Assembly: GCF_013302895.1 (NCBI RefSeq)
Contig: NZ_VJOK01000001.1
Location: 5,322,793 to 5,368,705 of the forward strand
Length of the DNA: 45,913 nt
Reading direction: 5' to 3'
Source: Streptomyces albus subsp. chlorinus
GTDB taxonomy: Bacteria; Actinomycetota; Actinomycetes; Streptomycetales; Streptomycetaceae
Shown here: piece after piece, positions 1-12,832 of the stretch
Numbering within the stretch: position 1 is the first letter of the stretch
How the letters are laid out: each line of letters opens with the position of its first letter
The notes under the pieces: model-generated
The model's input: the letters and a program-made list of their open reading frames with translations, nothing else
What the model was told of the DNA's origin: nothing
Database searches by the model: none
Position numbers and translations under genes: made by a program

Positions 1-908
1 ATCCCGGCCGCCGTCCGCTCCAGCCGGGCGCCGGACAGCGTCGCGGTGGGCAGCGCCTCGGCGAGCCCGGCGTGCACCCGCGCCGTGGTGCGGCCGAGCG
101 CGCGGGCCGCCCCTGTGAAGTCCTCGCCCGCCTCCAGCGCCCGCAGTGCGAGCTGCCAGCCGTCCCGGGAGCCGGGCAGATACCTCTGGAGCACGCCCAG
201 CGTGCGGGGGCCGGACGCCTCCTGGGCCCCGGGACCCGGCGCCGTGCTCTCGAACCAGGCCAGCGGCGGCGGCACCTGCGCGCAGCCGTGCCGCGCGAGC
301 GCCGAGGTCAGCTCCAGCTCGGGATGGATGCCGGGCTCCACCCGGCGGAACACCTTCAGTATCGCGGCGTCGCCGAAGACCACCGAGGTGTTGGACTGCT
401 CGGCCCCCAGCGGACGCGGGCGGGGGCGTGCCGGAACAGTGGCGCCGCCGCTCCGGTGGAAGCGCAGCGTGCCCAGGGTGCCGGGGACGCGCAGCCGTTC
501 CAGCAGCAGGCCCGCCAGCCGCGGGTCCCCCAGCGCCTCGTACACCGCCCTGCCGCGCAGCGGTCCCGACGACGGCCGGGCGATCAGTGCCGGGGCCAGT
601 TCGGGCGGGAGCACGTCCCGTACACCGAGCAGGAGTTGGTAGCAGTCGCCGCCGTCCTCCGGGTGGGCGGCGGGCCCGGTCCGCACCAGGAGGTGGAGCA
701 GGCCGGGGGCGGTGCCGCCCGCCCCGCAGGGGAGCACCTCCGTGGCGGCCACCAGGGACAGTCCCGTCAGGGGGCGTCCCTTGCCCGCGAACCACCGCTG
801 GCGCGGCAGCCAGTCCAGCAGGGCGGAGGTCAGGGAGCGCAGGGCGGCTTCGCCGCCGGGGTCCGCCGGCGGGGTGCCGGTGGCCAGGCGTAAGGAGCGG
901 TCAGGCAT
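1..908 (-). CDS. mak: Maltokinase, 3' part cut by window edge
   Basis: Maltokinase phosphorylates maltose with ATP to give alpha-maltose 1-phosphate, the donor used by GlgE. The minus-strand frame is open from the ATG at 908 to the window edge, so about 302 N-terminal residues are present and the C-terminus lies outside. The protein begins MPDRSLRLATG and then has LLDWLPRQRWFAGKGRP, the N-terminal cap sequence typical of Mak/Pep2 proteins. The start is about 30 bases downstream of the treS stop, and the order glgE-treS-mak is the usual actinobacterial GlgE cluster. Some actinobacteria fuse TreS and Mak; here they are separate. Identity rests on the N-terminal motif and the neighbourhood; the catalytic kinase motifs are beyond the edge. 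Confidence 0.88.
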   Translation of the reverse strand, partial: MPDRSLRLATGTPPADPGGEAALRSLTSALLDWLPRQRWFAGKGRPLTGLSLVAATEVLPCGAGGTAPGLLHLLVRTGPAAHPEDGGDCYQLLLGVRDVLPPELAPALIARPSSGPLRGRAVYEALGDPRLAGLLLERLRVPGTLGTLRFHRSGGATVPARPRPRPLGAEQSNTSVVFGDAAILKVFRRVEPGIHPELELTSALARHGCAQVPPPLAWFESTAPGPGAQEASGPRTLGVLQRYLPGSRDGWQLALRALEAGEDFTGAARALGRTTARVHAGLAEALPTATLSGARLERTAAG

Positions 909-940
909 GGTGACCCTCCACAGAGTCGGGGAGCGGACGG

Positions 941-2636
<1,696 letters not shown>

Positions 2637-2650
<14 letters not shown>

Positions 2651-4697
2651 GAGTGGCTGACCCTCCGGTCGGTGAGGACGGTCGCAGAGTGAGGATGTGC
2701 GCCGCGGCCGGAGACTCACCTCCCGGCGCCAGCCGCACATAGTTGTCCCTGCCCCAGTGGTAGGTCGCCCCGGTGAGCTGGTCGCGCACCGGGAAGGACT
2801 CCGCTCCGCTCAATTGAGCGGGGCTCAGTCCGGATGCTGCGAAATGCGTCATGTCCAACGACACCGTGGCCTCGTGGGTGTGGTGCGCGTCGAGGTTGAC
2901 GACGACGAGCACGGTGTCGTCGTGGCTCTCGCCCGGCTGGCGGCGGCCGTGCTTGGAGTAGACGAGGATGTTGTCGTTGTCCGCGTGGTGGAAGCGCAGG
3001 TCACGCAGCTGCCGGAGCGCCGGGTGGCGGCGGCGCAGCCGGTTGAGCAGCGTGATCAGCGGGGTGATCGAGCGGCCCTCGCGGTCGGCCGCCGCCCAGT
3101 CGCGGGGCCGCAGCTGGTACTTCTCCGAGGACAGGTACTCCTCGCTGCCCGGCCGCACCGGGGTGTTCTCGCACAGCTCGTAGCCCGCGTACATCCCCCA
3201 GGACGGGGAGAGGGTCGCCGCCAGCACCGCGCGGATCTCGAACGCGGGCCGCCCGCCGTGCTGGAGGTAGGCGTGCAGGATGTCCGGGGTGTTCACGAAG
3301 AAGTTGGGCCGCATGGAGGCCGCGGCCTCACCGGTCAGCTCCGTCAGATACTCCGTCAGCTCCTGCTTGGTGGTGCGCCAGGTGAAGTAGGTGTACGACT
3401 GCTGGAAGCCGATCCGCGCCAGGGTGTGCACCATCGCGGGGCGCGTGAACGCCTCGGCGAGGAAGAGCACGTCCGGGTCGGTGCGGTTGATCTCGGCGAT
3501 GACCTTCTCCCAGAAGGCCACCGGCTTGGTGTGCGGGTTGTCCACGCGGAAGATGCGCACCCCGTGGTCCATCCACAGCCGCAGCACCCGCAGCGTCTCA
3601 CGGAGGATGCCCTCGGCGGCCCAGGGGTCGTCGTCGAAGCAGAGCGGATAGATGTCCTGGTACTTCTTGGGCGGGTTCTCGGCGTGCGCGATGCTGCCGT
3701 CGGCACGCTTGCGGAACCACTCCGGGTGCTCCTTGACCCACGGGTGGTCGGGGGAGCACTGGAGCGCGAAGTCGAGGGCCACCTCCATGCCCAGCGCGCG
3801 GGCCCGGGCAACGAAGTGGTCGAAGTCCGCCATGGTGCCCAGATCGGGGTGGACGGCGTCGTGCCCGCCGGCCGCCGAGCCCACGGCCCAGGGGGAGCCC
3901 ACGTCGTGGGCCGAGGCCGACAGCGCGTTGTCCGGGCCTTTGCGGTGGGTCTCACCGATGGGGTGGACCGGCGGCAGGTAGACGACGTCGAAACCCATCG
4001 CGGCGACGGCGTCCAGCCGCCCCGCGGCGGTGCGCAGCGTGCCGCTGACCGGCGGCTCGCCTTCCCGTACGACGGCGCCCTCGGAGCGGGGGAACAGCTC
4101 GTACCAGGAGCCGAACAGCGCCCGGAAGCGCTCCACGTGGAGCGGCAGCGGGCGTGAGGCGGTGACCAGGTCGCGCAGCGGGTGGCGCTCCAGGACGGCC
4201 GTCACCTCGGGGGTGAGTGCGGCGGCCAGCCGGGCGGCCGGCGGCCGGCCGGTGTCCCGCAGCGCCTCGGCGGCGGCCAGCACGGTGTCCCGGTCCGCGC
4301 CCCGGGGCACCCCGGCGGCGGCCCGTTCGTGGAGTGCGGCGCCTTCCTCCAGGACGAGCGGGACGTCGATGCCCGCGGGAACCTTGATCCGCGCGTGCTG
4401 CCGCCAGGTGGCCACCGGGTGGCTCCATGCCTCGACCGTGTAGCTCCAGCGGCCCTCCACCGTGGGGGTCACCTCGGCGCCCCAGCGGTCGGTGCCGGGC
4501 GCCAGTTCGCGCATGGGCGTCCAGGGGCCCGGCCGGCCCTCCGGATCGCGCAGGACGACGTTGGCTCCCACCGCCTCGTGGCCCTCCCGGAAGACGGTGG
4601 CCGTGACGGGGAAGGTCTCGCCGGCCACGGCCTTCGCCGGGCGTTTTCCGCACTCCACGAGGGGGCGGACATCGAGCACGGGAATGCGACCGATCAT
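2637..4697 (-). CDS. glgE: Alpha-1,4-glucan:maltose-1-phosphate maltosyltransferase GlgE
   Basis: GlgE extends alpha-1,4-glucan by transferring maltosyl units from maltose 1-phosphate (GH13_3). The 686-residue protein starts MIGRIPVLDVRP, has an N-terminal beta domain (about 1-110), a helical insert, then the GH13 barrel with VVYLPPVHPIGETHRKG, the nucleophile Asp at about 386 in IFRVDNPHTKP and the acid Glu at about 415 in FLAEAFTRP. The 29-residue spacing between them is that of characterised Streptomyces GlgE. The ATG at 4697 has AGGTGAG just upstream; an alternative in-frame start lies at 4715. It is the first gene of glgE-treS-mak. Because glycogen made this way depends on trehalose, the cluster links storage polymer and osmolyte. 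Confidence 0.96.
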
Positions 4698-5006
4698 GGG
4701 CTCACCTGTGGGCATAACGGGAGATAACGGGCTGAGGACTCCGTACTTTCCTACCGTTCGGGGACTGCTGTGCGGGTGTGGGCAGGACGGCTCTCGCCCG
4801 CGTCACTCGGGCGGGTCTGTGCCGATACGGGCGTCACGTACGGAACGCTCGACAAGGGCCGTCTTTTCCGACAGTACGTTATCCGGCCGTGACCGCAAGA
4901 GGCAGATCCGTGATCAAGTCAGGCCGCATATGCGGGAGTTGGCGTATGTGCGGGTCCCCCGGCGCCGCCGCCGCAGCCGGCCCCGGTGTGCCCGCCCGCG
5001 CGCGAG
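4698..5006. other. Intergenic region upstream of glgE
   Basis: About 300 bases with no supported gene. Two direct copies of ATAACGGG at 4714-4721 and 4724-4731 sit exactly 10 bases apart, 17 to 34 bases upstream of the glgE start, and could be a regulator site. A second TAACGTAC/GATAACGT-type segment lies near 4875-4890. No convincing -35/-10 pair was seen. A glycogen phosphorylase gene, which I recall next to glgE in S. coelicolor, is absent here. Confidence 0.4.
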
Positions 5007-5041
5007 GGCCCCGCCCCCCTCGGGTGGAGGGGGACGGGGCC
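5007..5041 (-). terminator. Hairpin terminator of the metalloprotease gene
   Basis: Two 14-base arms (5007-5020 and 5028-5041) flank a 7-base loop, about 40 bases after the protease stop. In minus-strand RNA the only non-Watson-Crick pair is a G-U wobble; in plus-strand RNA the same position is a C-A mismatch. This favours the minus strand as the functional one. There is no U-tract, as is common in Streptomyces. Confidence 0.6.
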
Positions 5042-5081
5042 TGGGTGGCCGGGCGGGAGCGCCGCGCCGGACGGCGCCGGC

Positions 5082-6683
5082 TCAGCCGCCGGTGACGTTC
5101 ACCGCGGTCCAGGCGGCCTTGACCGTCTTGACCTCGGTGCTGTCCTTGCCGTAGAGGTCCTCGGCGGCCTTGACGGTCGCGGTGCGCGCGGCCGCGTAGT
5201 CCGTCGTCGAGGTCATCTGCTCGGTCAGCGCCTTGAACCAGATCTTCTCGGCCTTGTCGATGCCGATGCCGTCGACCTTCGAGCCGTCCTTGGTGGGCGA
5301 GTTGTACTTCACGCCGTTCACCTCGCGCTCCCCGCTGCCCACCGACAGCAGGAAGAAGAAGTGGTTGGCGATGCCGGAGGAGTAGTGGACGTCCACGCCC
5401 CCGGCCTCGGGCGACCAGTAGTCCAGCGACTGGCCGTCCTTGCTGGGCTGGTCCATGTAGCGCAGCGGGGTGCCGTCGCCGTTGATGTCGATCTTCTCGC
5501 CGACCAGGTAGTCCGGGGTGTCCTCCGGGCTGTTCGCGTGGAACTCGACCGCCGCGGCGAAGATGTCGGAGGTGGCCTCGTTCAGACCGCCCGACTCGCC
5601 CGCGTACTCCAGGTTGGCCGTGGTGGAGGTGACGCCGTGCGACATCTCGTGCGCCGCCACGTCCAGCGAGGTGAGGGGCTTCTTGTTGCCCTCGCCGTCG
5701 CCGTAGGTCATGCAGAAGCAGGAGTCGTCCCAGAACGCGTTGACGTAGTTGTCGCCGTAGTGGACCCGGCTCACCGCGCCCTTGCCGTCACCCGCGATGC
5801 CCTCACGGCCGTGCACGTCCTTGTAGTAGTCCCAGGTGGCACCCGCGCCGTAGTGCGCGTCGACGCCCGCGGTGGCCGGGTCGTTCGGGGTCCCGTCGCC
5901 CCAGGTGTCGTCCTCGTCGGTGAACGGCTCGCCGTCGCCGCTCTCACCGTTCTTGAGGTTGGTGGTCTTGTTGCCGCCCCGCTTCTCGTCGGTCATAGTG
6001 AACGCGCCCGAAGAGCCCGAGGTGCCGATCTCGACCTTGCCGCTGTACTGGCTGTTGCCGGTGCCCTCCTTGATGCCCTGGAACTCGAAGAGCTTCTTGC
6101 CGGTCCTCGCGTCCGTGATGACGTGGAGCTGGTTGGGCGCACCGGACTTCTGCACGCCCCCGACGACGGTCTCCCACGCCAGCCGCGGCGTGCCCTCGGC
6201 GGCCCAGACGACCTTGCGGGGCGCCTTGCTGCCCTTGGCGGCGGCGGTGGCCGGCTTGTGCGCGGCGGGCGCCTCGGTGCTCACCGCGATCTTCGCGTCG
6301 GTCGCCTTGGTGGTGCCCGTCCGCTTGCCGTCGGCCGACTTGTGGACGATCAGGTCGCCGCCGAGCACCGGCAGACCGTCGTAGGTGCGCGTGTAACGGA
6401 CGTGCGTGGCACCGTTCTTGTTCTTGATGACGTCCTTGACGTGGAGCTTCTCCTTGGCGCCGAGGCCCAGCGCGCGGGCGTCGGCCGCCTTGGCCGCCTT
6501 CGTGGCGGCGGCCTCGACCAGCGAGGTGTGCTGGGCCGAGGTGAGCTTCGCGGGCAGTGCGCCGCTGGCCGAGACGTCCCCGCTGGGGGCGGCGCCGGCG
6601 GTTCCCGCGGTGACGCCCGCCGCGACGAGGGCGGCGGTGGCGGCGAGGGCGGATATCCGCTGTTTGGAGGAGAGGGATCTCAC
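5082..6683 (-). CDS. Secreted M4 (thermolysin-type) neutral zinc metalloprotease
   Basis: This is an extracellular neutral protease made as a pre-pro-enzyme. From the GTG at 6683 (AAGGAG 8 bases upstream) the 533-residue protein has a Sec signal peptide (basic start, then ISALAATAALVAAG and an AGAA-type cleavage region), an FTP/PepSY propeptide with RYTRTYDGLPVLGGDL, and the M4 catalytic domain. Zinc site: HEMSH at about 345-349, followed by the downstream GGLNEATSDIFA that gives the third zinc ligand Glu. The active-site His region VDVHYSSGIANHFFF is present in the C-terminal domain. All elements of an active enzyme are present. It is monocistronic, with its own terminator, and is not metabolically related to the glg genes beside it. 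Confidence 0.95.
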   Translation of the reverse strand: MRSLSSKQRISALAATAALVAAGVTAGTAGAAPSGDVSASGALPAKLTSAQHTSLVEAAATKAAKAADARALGLGAKEKLHVKDVIKNKNGATHVRYTRTYDGLPVLGGDLIVHKSADGKRTGTTKATDAKIAVSTEAPAAHKPATAAAKGSKAPRKVVWAAEGTPRLAWETVVGGVQKSGAPNQLHVITDARTGKKLFEFQGIKEGTGNSQYSGKVEIGTSGSSGAFTMTDEKRGGNKTTNLKNGESGDGEPFTDEDDTWGDGTPNDPATAGVDAHYGAGATWDYYKDVHGREGIAGDGKGAVSRVHYGDNYVNAFWDDSCFCMTYGDGEGNKKPLTSLDVAAHEMSHGVTSTTANLEYAGESGGLNEATSDIFAAAVEFHANSPEDTPDYLVGEKIDINGDGTPLRYMDQPSKDGQSLDYWSPEAGGVDVHYSSGIANHFFFLLSVGSGEREVNGVKYNSPTKDGSKVDGIGIDKAEKIWFKALTEQMTSTTDYAAARTATVKAAEDLYGKDSTEVKTVKAAWTAVNVTGG

Positions 6684-6769
6684 GTGGTGGCTCCTTCTGC
6701 CGTGGGGGCCGGGCGGCATGGGTGATCAGCCGTCCGGGCAGAACCGAAGTGCGGTGCACCGTGCGGATT

Positions 6770-6786
6770 TCCGACCGGAGGTCGGA
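6770..6786. promoter_or_regulatory. Inverted repeat upstream of the protease gene
   Basis: TCCGACC-GGA-GGTCGGA is a perfect 7-base inverted repeat about 87 bases upstream of the protease start, inside its promoter region. It could bind a dimeric regulator of the protease. No experimental or family link is visible. Confidence 0.35.
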
Positions 6787-6942
6787 CTGGCGTACGAGAT
6801 CCGCACCGCGCGCTCGGCAGCCTGCCACTGATTGCATGTCCATGTCACCAATGCACCGCGCTGCGAGCGGAGGATGGCCGGATTTCTGTTCGTTGCTACG
6901 AACGCGGTGCCCGCATAACGGACGTTCCGCCGCCGGGACGGG

Positions 6943-7530
6943 TCAGCCGCCGGACTCCGGGTAGACGGCCTCCAGCAGGTTGCGCGCGAAGCGCGGTGGA
7001 TCGTCCAGTCCGCAGGCGCCCAGCGTGCGGGTGCCGCCCGCGAGCAGGTGCGGGATCGCCGCGTGCAGGGCCAGCGTCACCACGGCGGCCCGGTGCGGCG
7101 TCACCGGCAGGCCCGCGGCGCGCTGCACGGCCTCGAAGGCGGGGAAGTCCGAGCCGCCGATGGGGTCCAGCACCTCCGACAGCCACGGCTTCCGTGCGGC
7201 CTCGGCCTGGAGTTCGAAGTAGGCCAGCAGCCGCGGCCGGCCCGGCCCCGCCACGTCGGCCAGCAGGCCGGCCAGCAGCTCCGCCAGGGCCTTGCGCCCG
7301 GACGGCGGCGCCTGGGCGGCGAGCCGTTCCACCGTGGCGCCGTATTGCTCGACGCACCGCTCCGCGACCCCGCGCAGCAGCGCGTCACGGCTGGGGAAGT
7401 AGTTCTTCGCCGTACCCGCGGGCACCCCCGCCGCGGCGTCCACCGCGCGGTGGGTGAGTCCGCGCCCGCCCGCCTCGGCCAGTACGGCGATGGCGGCGTC
7501 CCGCAGCCGGTCCCGGCGGTCCGGATTCAC
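6943..7530 (-). CDS. TetR family transcriptional regulator
   Basis: A 195-residue one-component repressor. The N-terminal helix-turn-helix runs from about residue 5 to 50 (RDRLRDAAIAVLAEAGGRGL, then THRAVDAAAGVPAGTAKNYF), followed by an all-helical ligand domain. The GTG at 7530 is preceded by GGGGAGGG and fits the family start; upstream in-frame codons would add about 90 residues without family character. It is divergent from the FAD monooxygenase, a common repressor-target arrangement, so that gene is the likely target. The intergenic palindrome at 7586-7595 is a candidate operator. The ligand is unknown. Confidence 0.88.
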   Translation of the reverse strand: MNPDRRDRLRDAAIAVLAEAGGRGLTHRAVDAAAGVPAGTAKNYFPSRDALLRGVAERCVEQYGATVERLAAQAPPSGRKALAELLAGLLADVAGPGRPRLLAYFELQAEAARKPWLSEVLDPIGGSDFPAFEAVQRAAGLPVTPHRAAVVTLALHAAIPHLLAGGTRTLGACGLDDPPRFARNLLEAVYPESGG

Positions 7531-7585
7531 GCGTGCCCTCCCCTTCCGGCTGTTCCTGCTGGCACTTGGCGACACTACCCCAACC

Positions 7586-7595
7586 GTGGTACCAC
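7586..7595. promoter_or_regulatory. Candidate TetR operator palindrome
   Basis: GTGGTACCAC is a perfect 10-base palindrome between the divergent TetR and monooxygenase genes. A TTGGCG hexamer at 7566-7571 lies upstream at a plausible -35 distance, so the palindrome would cover the -10 region of the plus-strand promoter. Confidence 0.45.
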
Positions 7596-7693
7596 AGGTG
7601 TGGTGGTGCCGGAGTCGTGCCGGTACCCGGACCGGGGGAGGCCCCATGCGCACAACCGTGTGACGGCGCACCGCCGTTGTCGTCGGGGCGGGG

Positions 7694-8710
7694 GTGGCCG
7701 GACTGGCGTCCGCGCTGGGGCTGCGGCGGGCCGGCTGGCGGGTGACGGTGCTGGAGCGGCGCGCCGGACTGGAGCGGTACGGCACCGCGTTCGGCATCCA
7801 CCCCACGGCGCAGGCGGCACTCGACCGGCTCGGCGAGGGCGTCGGCGCCGCCCTGCGCCACCTCGCCGTGCCCTACCGCGACGCGCACATCCGTACGCCC
7901 GACGGCAGAAGGCTGGCCCGGCTGCCCCTGGAGCGCATCGAACGGAAGGCGGGCTGCCCCGAACTGCTCATCTCCCGCCCCTACATGATCGACACGTTGT
8001 TGGCGGCACTGGAGGAGACCGGCCAGGTCTCCCTCGAACTGGGCCGGGCGGCGCCCGACCCGGCGGTGCTCGCGCGCGAGTACGACCTGGTCGTCGGCGC
8101 CGACGGCATCAACAGCGCCGTCCGCACCGCCCTCTTCGGCACCCGCAGCCGCCCCCGGCGCCTCGGCACCGCCGCCTGGATCGGCACCGCCGACCTCGAC
8201 AGCCCGCTGCACGGCGAGACCTGGGGCGCCGGCGGCTTCTTCGGCCTGACCCCCGTCGAACCGGGCCGCACCAACTGGTACGCCACCGCGCCCGGGGCCA
8301 CCACGGCCGAGGTGCTGCGCACCCTGTTCACCGGCTGGCACGACCCGGTGCCCCGCATCCTGGGCGGAACCGACCCGGCCGGCTGGATCCGGTACGAGAT
8401 GCGGCACCTGTATCCGGCGCTGCCCTCCTTCGTGCACGGCGGGCACATCGCCCTCGTCGGCGACGCGGCACACGCCATGACCCCCAACCTCGGCCAGGGC
8501 GCCTGCACCGCCCTCCTCGACGCCGAGGCCCTCGCCCGCGCCGTCACCCGCCACGCCGGACCGGGAGCCCTTCCCGAGGCGCTGCGCGCCTACGACACCG
8601 AGCGCCGCCGCGCCGCCCAGCGCGTCGCCCTCGCCTCCCGCACCCTGCACCGCCTCATGACGACCCGCCACACCCGCACCCGCGACGCCCTGCTGCGGCT
8701 CCTGCCCTGA
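7694..8710 (+). CDS. FAD-dependent monooxygenase with disrupted start
   Basis: A PHBH-fold flavin monooxygenase, probably acting on an aromatic or polyketide-like compound or an antibiotic. The open frame gives 338 residues with the DG motif (DLVVGADGINSAVR) and the GD motif (GDAAHAMTPNLGQGACTAL). The coordinates use the GTG at 7694, but this cuts into the N-terminal FAD-binding GxGxxG: the codons just upstream read RRTAVVVGAGVAGLASAL in the same frame. The natural start seems to be the ATG at 7646 (GGGGGAG 5 bases upstream), whose frame reads MRTTV and then meets TGA at 7661-7663. The gene therefore looks interrupted at codon 6 by a nonsense change, unless the base is a sequencing error. It is probably controlled by the divergent TetR. 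Confidence 0.75.
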   Translation: MAGLASALGLRRAGWRVTVLERRAGLERYGTAFGIHPTAQAALDRLGEGVGAALRHLAVPYRDAHIRTPDGRRLARLPLERIERKAGCPELLISRPYMIDTLLAALEETGQVSLELGRAAPDPAVLAREYDLVVGADGINSAVRTALFGTRSRPRRLGTAAWIGTADLDSPLHGETWGAGGFFGLTPVEPGRTNWYATAPGATTAEVLRTLFTGWHDPVPRILGGTDPAGWIRYEMRHLYPALPSFVHGGHIALVGDAAHAMTPNLGQGACTALLDAEALARAVTRHAGPGALPEALRAYDTERRRAAQRVALASRTLHRLMTTRHTRTRDALLRLLP

Positions 8711-8835
8711 GACGGGCCGCCGCCCGATTGCGGCTCCTCCCTTGAGACGTGGCCGCGACGCCCGGCTGCGCTTTCTGCGCCTCAGACGTGGCCGCGACGC
8801 CCGGCTGCGGCTCCTGCCCTCAGACGTGGCCGAGG
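8709..8835 (+). repeat. Tandem 35-39-base repeat after the monooxygenase gene
   Basis: Units begin with AGAC at 8710, 8745, 8784 and 8822 (the last partial). Units two and three share AGACGTGGCCGCGACGCCCG and continue GGCTGCG. The segment CTGCGGCTCCTGCCCT also occurs at the 3' end of the monooxygenase gene (about 8694-8709), so the array seems to have grown by duplicating the gene end. It fills the space between two convergent genes. Confidence 0.7.
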
Positions 8836-8929
8836 CCGTGCCCCGATGCGCGGCCGTCCCGGCATCGCCCGGCACCCCGCGCCGACCTCGCGCCCCGGCC
8901 CCGGGTGCCGCCCCGCCCCGGGCGCCGTC

Positions 8930-10219
8930 TCAGGCGTCGGCGCCCCGGACGCGGTCGGGGCTCTCGCGGGGGCCGCCGCGCGAGGAGGCGGGTGCCGGGG
9001 CGGTGACGGCTCGCAGGTCGCGGATCGCCGGCACCGACAGCAATGCCGTGCTCACCCCCACCATGATCACGCCCCCGGCGACCAGCACCGTCCGCCCGCC
9101 CAGCAGGTGCGCGGCCGGGCCCGCCAGCGCCTGGCCCACCGGCATCATGGCGAGCGAGCCGGCCACCTCGTAGGCGTGGATGCGGTTGAGGATCTCGCCG
9201 GGCACCTGCGTCTGCACACTGGTCGCCCACATCACGCTCCAGACGCCGCCGCCCACCCCCCAGACGAAGGCGGCCGTCATCATGGCGGCGGGCGGCAGGC
9301 CCAGCCCGACGGCGGCCGGGAAGAGGCAGCACGCCGCCAGCGCGAGCGAGCCCGCCCGCAACTGGCGCACCGGCCGGAACCGCAGCGCCAGCAGCCCGCC
9401 CAGCGCGGTGCCGCCTCCGAGGGCCGAGTTGACCAGCCCGTACACGCCGGGGCCGTCGTCGGGGATGATCTCGGAGGCCGTGAGCGGCACCAGCGGGCCG
9501 GACACCGTGACCACGTAGACCATCCAGATGAGGATGACGCTCCACATCCAGGTGCGGGCCCGGAACTCCCGCCAGCCCTCCACGAGATCGGCGCGGTAAC
9601 TGGAGCGCTCCGCCGCCCGTCCGGCCGGCGCCGGCAGCCGCAGCAGTGCCAGGCACAGGGCGCTGAGCGCGTAGGTCGCGGCGTGCGCGGCGAACACCAC
9701 GCCGGGCGAGAAGCCGCCCACCAGCGCGCCCGCCAGCGCCGGGCCCAGCAGCATGGCCAGGGACTCGGCCGTGCGTATCAGCCCGTTGGCGCCCTGCACA
9801 TCGGCGGCGACCCGCGGAATGGTGCTGGCGACGCCTGGCTGGAAGAGCCCCGCGCAGATGCCGTTGACCGCGCCGATGGCGCACACCTGCCACAGCACCA
9901 CATTGCCGGTCAGGAACAGCACGGACATCAGCGCCTGGGTGCCGACCCGTACCAGGTCGGAACCGATCATCAGGACACGGGTGTTGAAGCGGTCGCAGAA
10001 GACGCCGCCGAAGACGACGAACCCCGCCAGGAACACGGTCAGCGACGCCAGGGCCGCACCGATCGCACCGGGGCCGTGCCCCCGCTGGATGAGCCCGGCC
10101 GACAGCGCGAGGGGCAGCATGGCGTCACCGAGCTTGGCGACGGCCCTGCCGGTGAAGAAGAGGGCGAAGTTCCGTGAACGCGGAAAGGCCGCGGGGACGG
10201 CGGGAGAGGTCACGTCCAT
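8930..10219 (-). CDS. MFS transporter, macrolide-efflux-like
   Basis: A 429-residue inner-membrane secondary transporter of the major facilitator superfamily, MFS_3 (MefA-like) type. It starts MDVTSPAVPAAFPRSRNFAL, followed by about 12 hydrophobic helices (for example IGAALASLTVFLAGFVVFGG and SLAMLLGPALAGALVGGF), with the loop motif VFCDRFNTRV after helix 2. The charged tail ends SRGGPRESPDRVRGADA. The ATG at 10219 has a weak ribosome site; a GTG at 10213 is equally possible. It is convergent with the monooxygenase and lies downstream of glgX on the same strand, about 100 bases away. The substrate cannot be told from sequence; drug export is a family-level inference. Confidence 0.88.
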   Translation of the reverse strand: MDVTSPAVPAAFPRSRNFALFFTGRAVAKLGDAMLPLALSAGLIQRGHGPGAIGAALASLTVFLAGFVVFGGVFCDRFNTRVLMIGSDLVRVGTQALMSVLFLTGNVVLWQVCAIGAVNGICAGLFQPGVASTIPRVAADVQGANGLIRTAESLAMLLGPALAGALVGGFSPGVVFAAHAATYALSALCLALLRLPAPAGRAAERSSYRADLVEGWREFRARTWMWSVILIWMVYVVTVSGPLVPLTASEIIPDDGPGVYGLVNSALGGGTALGGLLALRFRPVRQLRAGSLALAACCLFPAAVGLGLPPAAMMTAAFVWGVGGGVWSVMWATSVQTQVPGEILNRIHAYEVAGSLAMMPVGQALAGPAAHLLGGRTVLVAGGVIMVGVSTALLSVPAIRDLRAVTAPAPASSRGGPRESPDRVRGADA

Positions 10220-10320
10220 CCAGTCTGGCCGGGCCGGTACGCCCGCGCGAACCCTTTTACGCCGGAGGGGGCGCGCGGGTTCACGCCGGAGGGGGGCGCG
10301 GGCCGGCCCCGCCCGTCGGC

Positions 10321-12576
<2,256 letters not shown>

Positions 12577-12694
12577 GTGGCGGCCTCCCGTGGTCTCCCG
12601 GCCGGATGGGACCGTGCGGCGCCCGCTGCGCGCGGGCCGTACCGTCCCGCGCTCCCGCCAGGTGCCCCTTTTCCGCATCCTTCCCGGAGGCGAA

Positions 12695-12720
12695 ACCTCG
12701 CTCACACGTGTGAGCGAGGT
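12695..12720. promoter_or_regulatory. Perfect 26-base palindrome between divergent genes
   Basis: The half-site ACCTCGCTCACAC is followed directly by its exact reverse complement, with CACGTG at the centre. It lies 119 bases upstream of glgX and 112 bases upstream of the first L,D-transpeptidase gene. With no loop and divergent neighbours it fits a dimer-binding operator better than a terminator. Confidence 0.7.
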
Positions 12721-12832
12721 GTCCCCGCCGCACGCGCTTCGTTGGTCCGGACGTCCGCGTGGGAGGCACCCGCGCGCGATCAAGGGCACCAGCCAACGCG
12801 CCGGACAGCAGCGACACAGGAACGGGGAGGCC

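Noticed and set aside
7661..7663. TGA as a selenocysteine codon in the monooxygenase
   Set aside because: It lies at codon 6, before the FAD motif, where no redox Cys/Sec is expected, and no SECIS-like hairpin with the right spacing was recognised.
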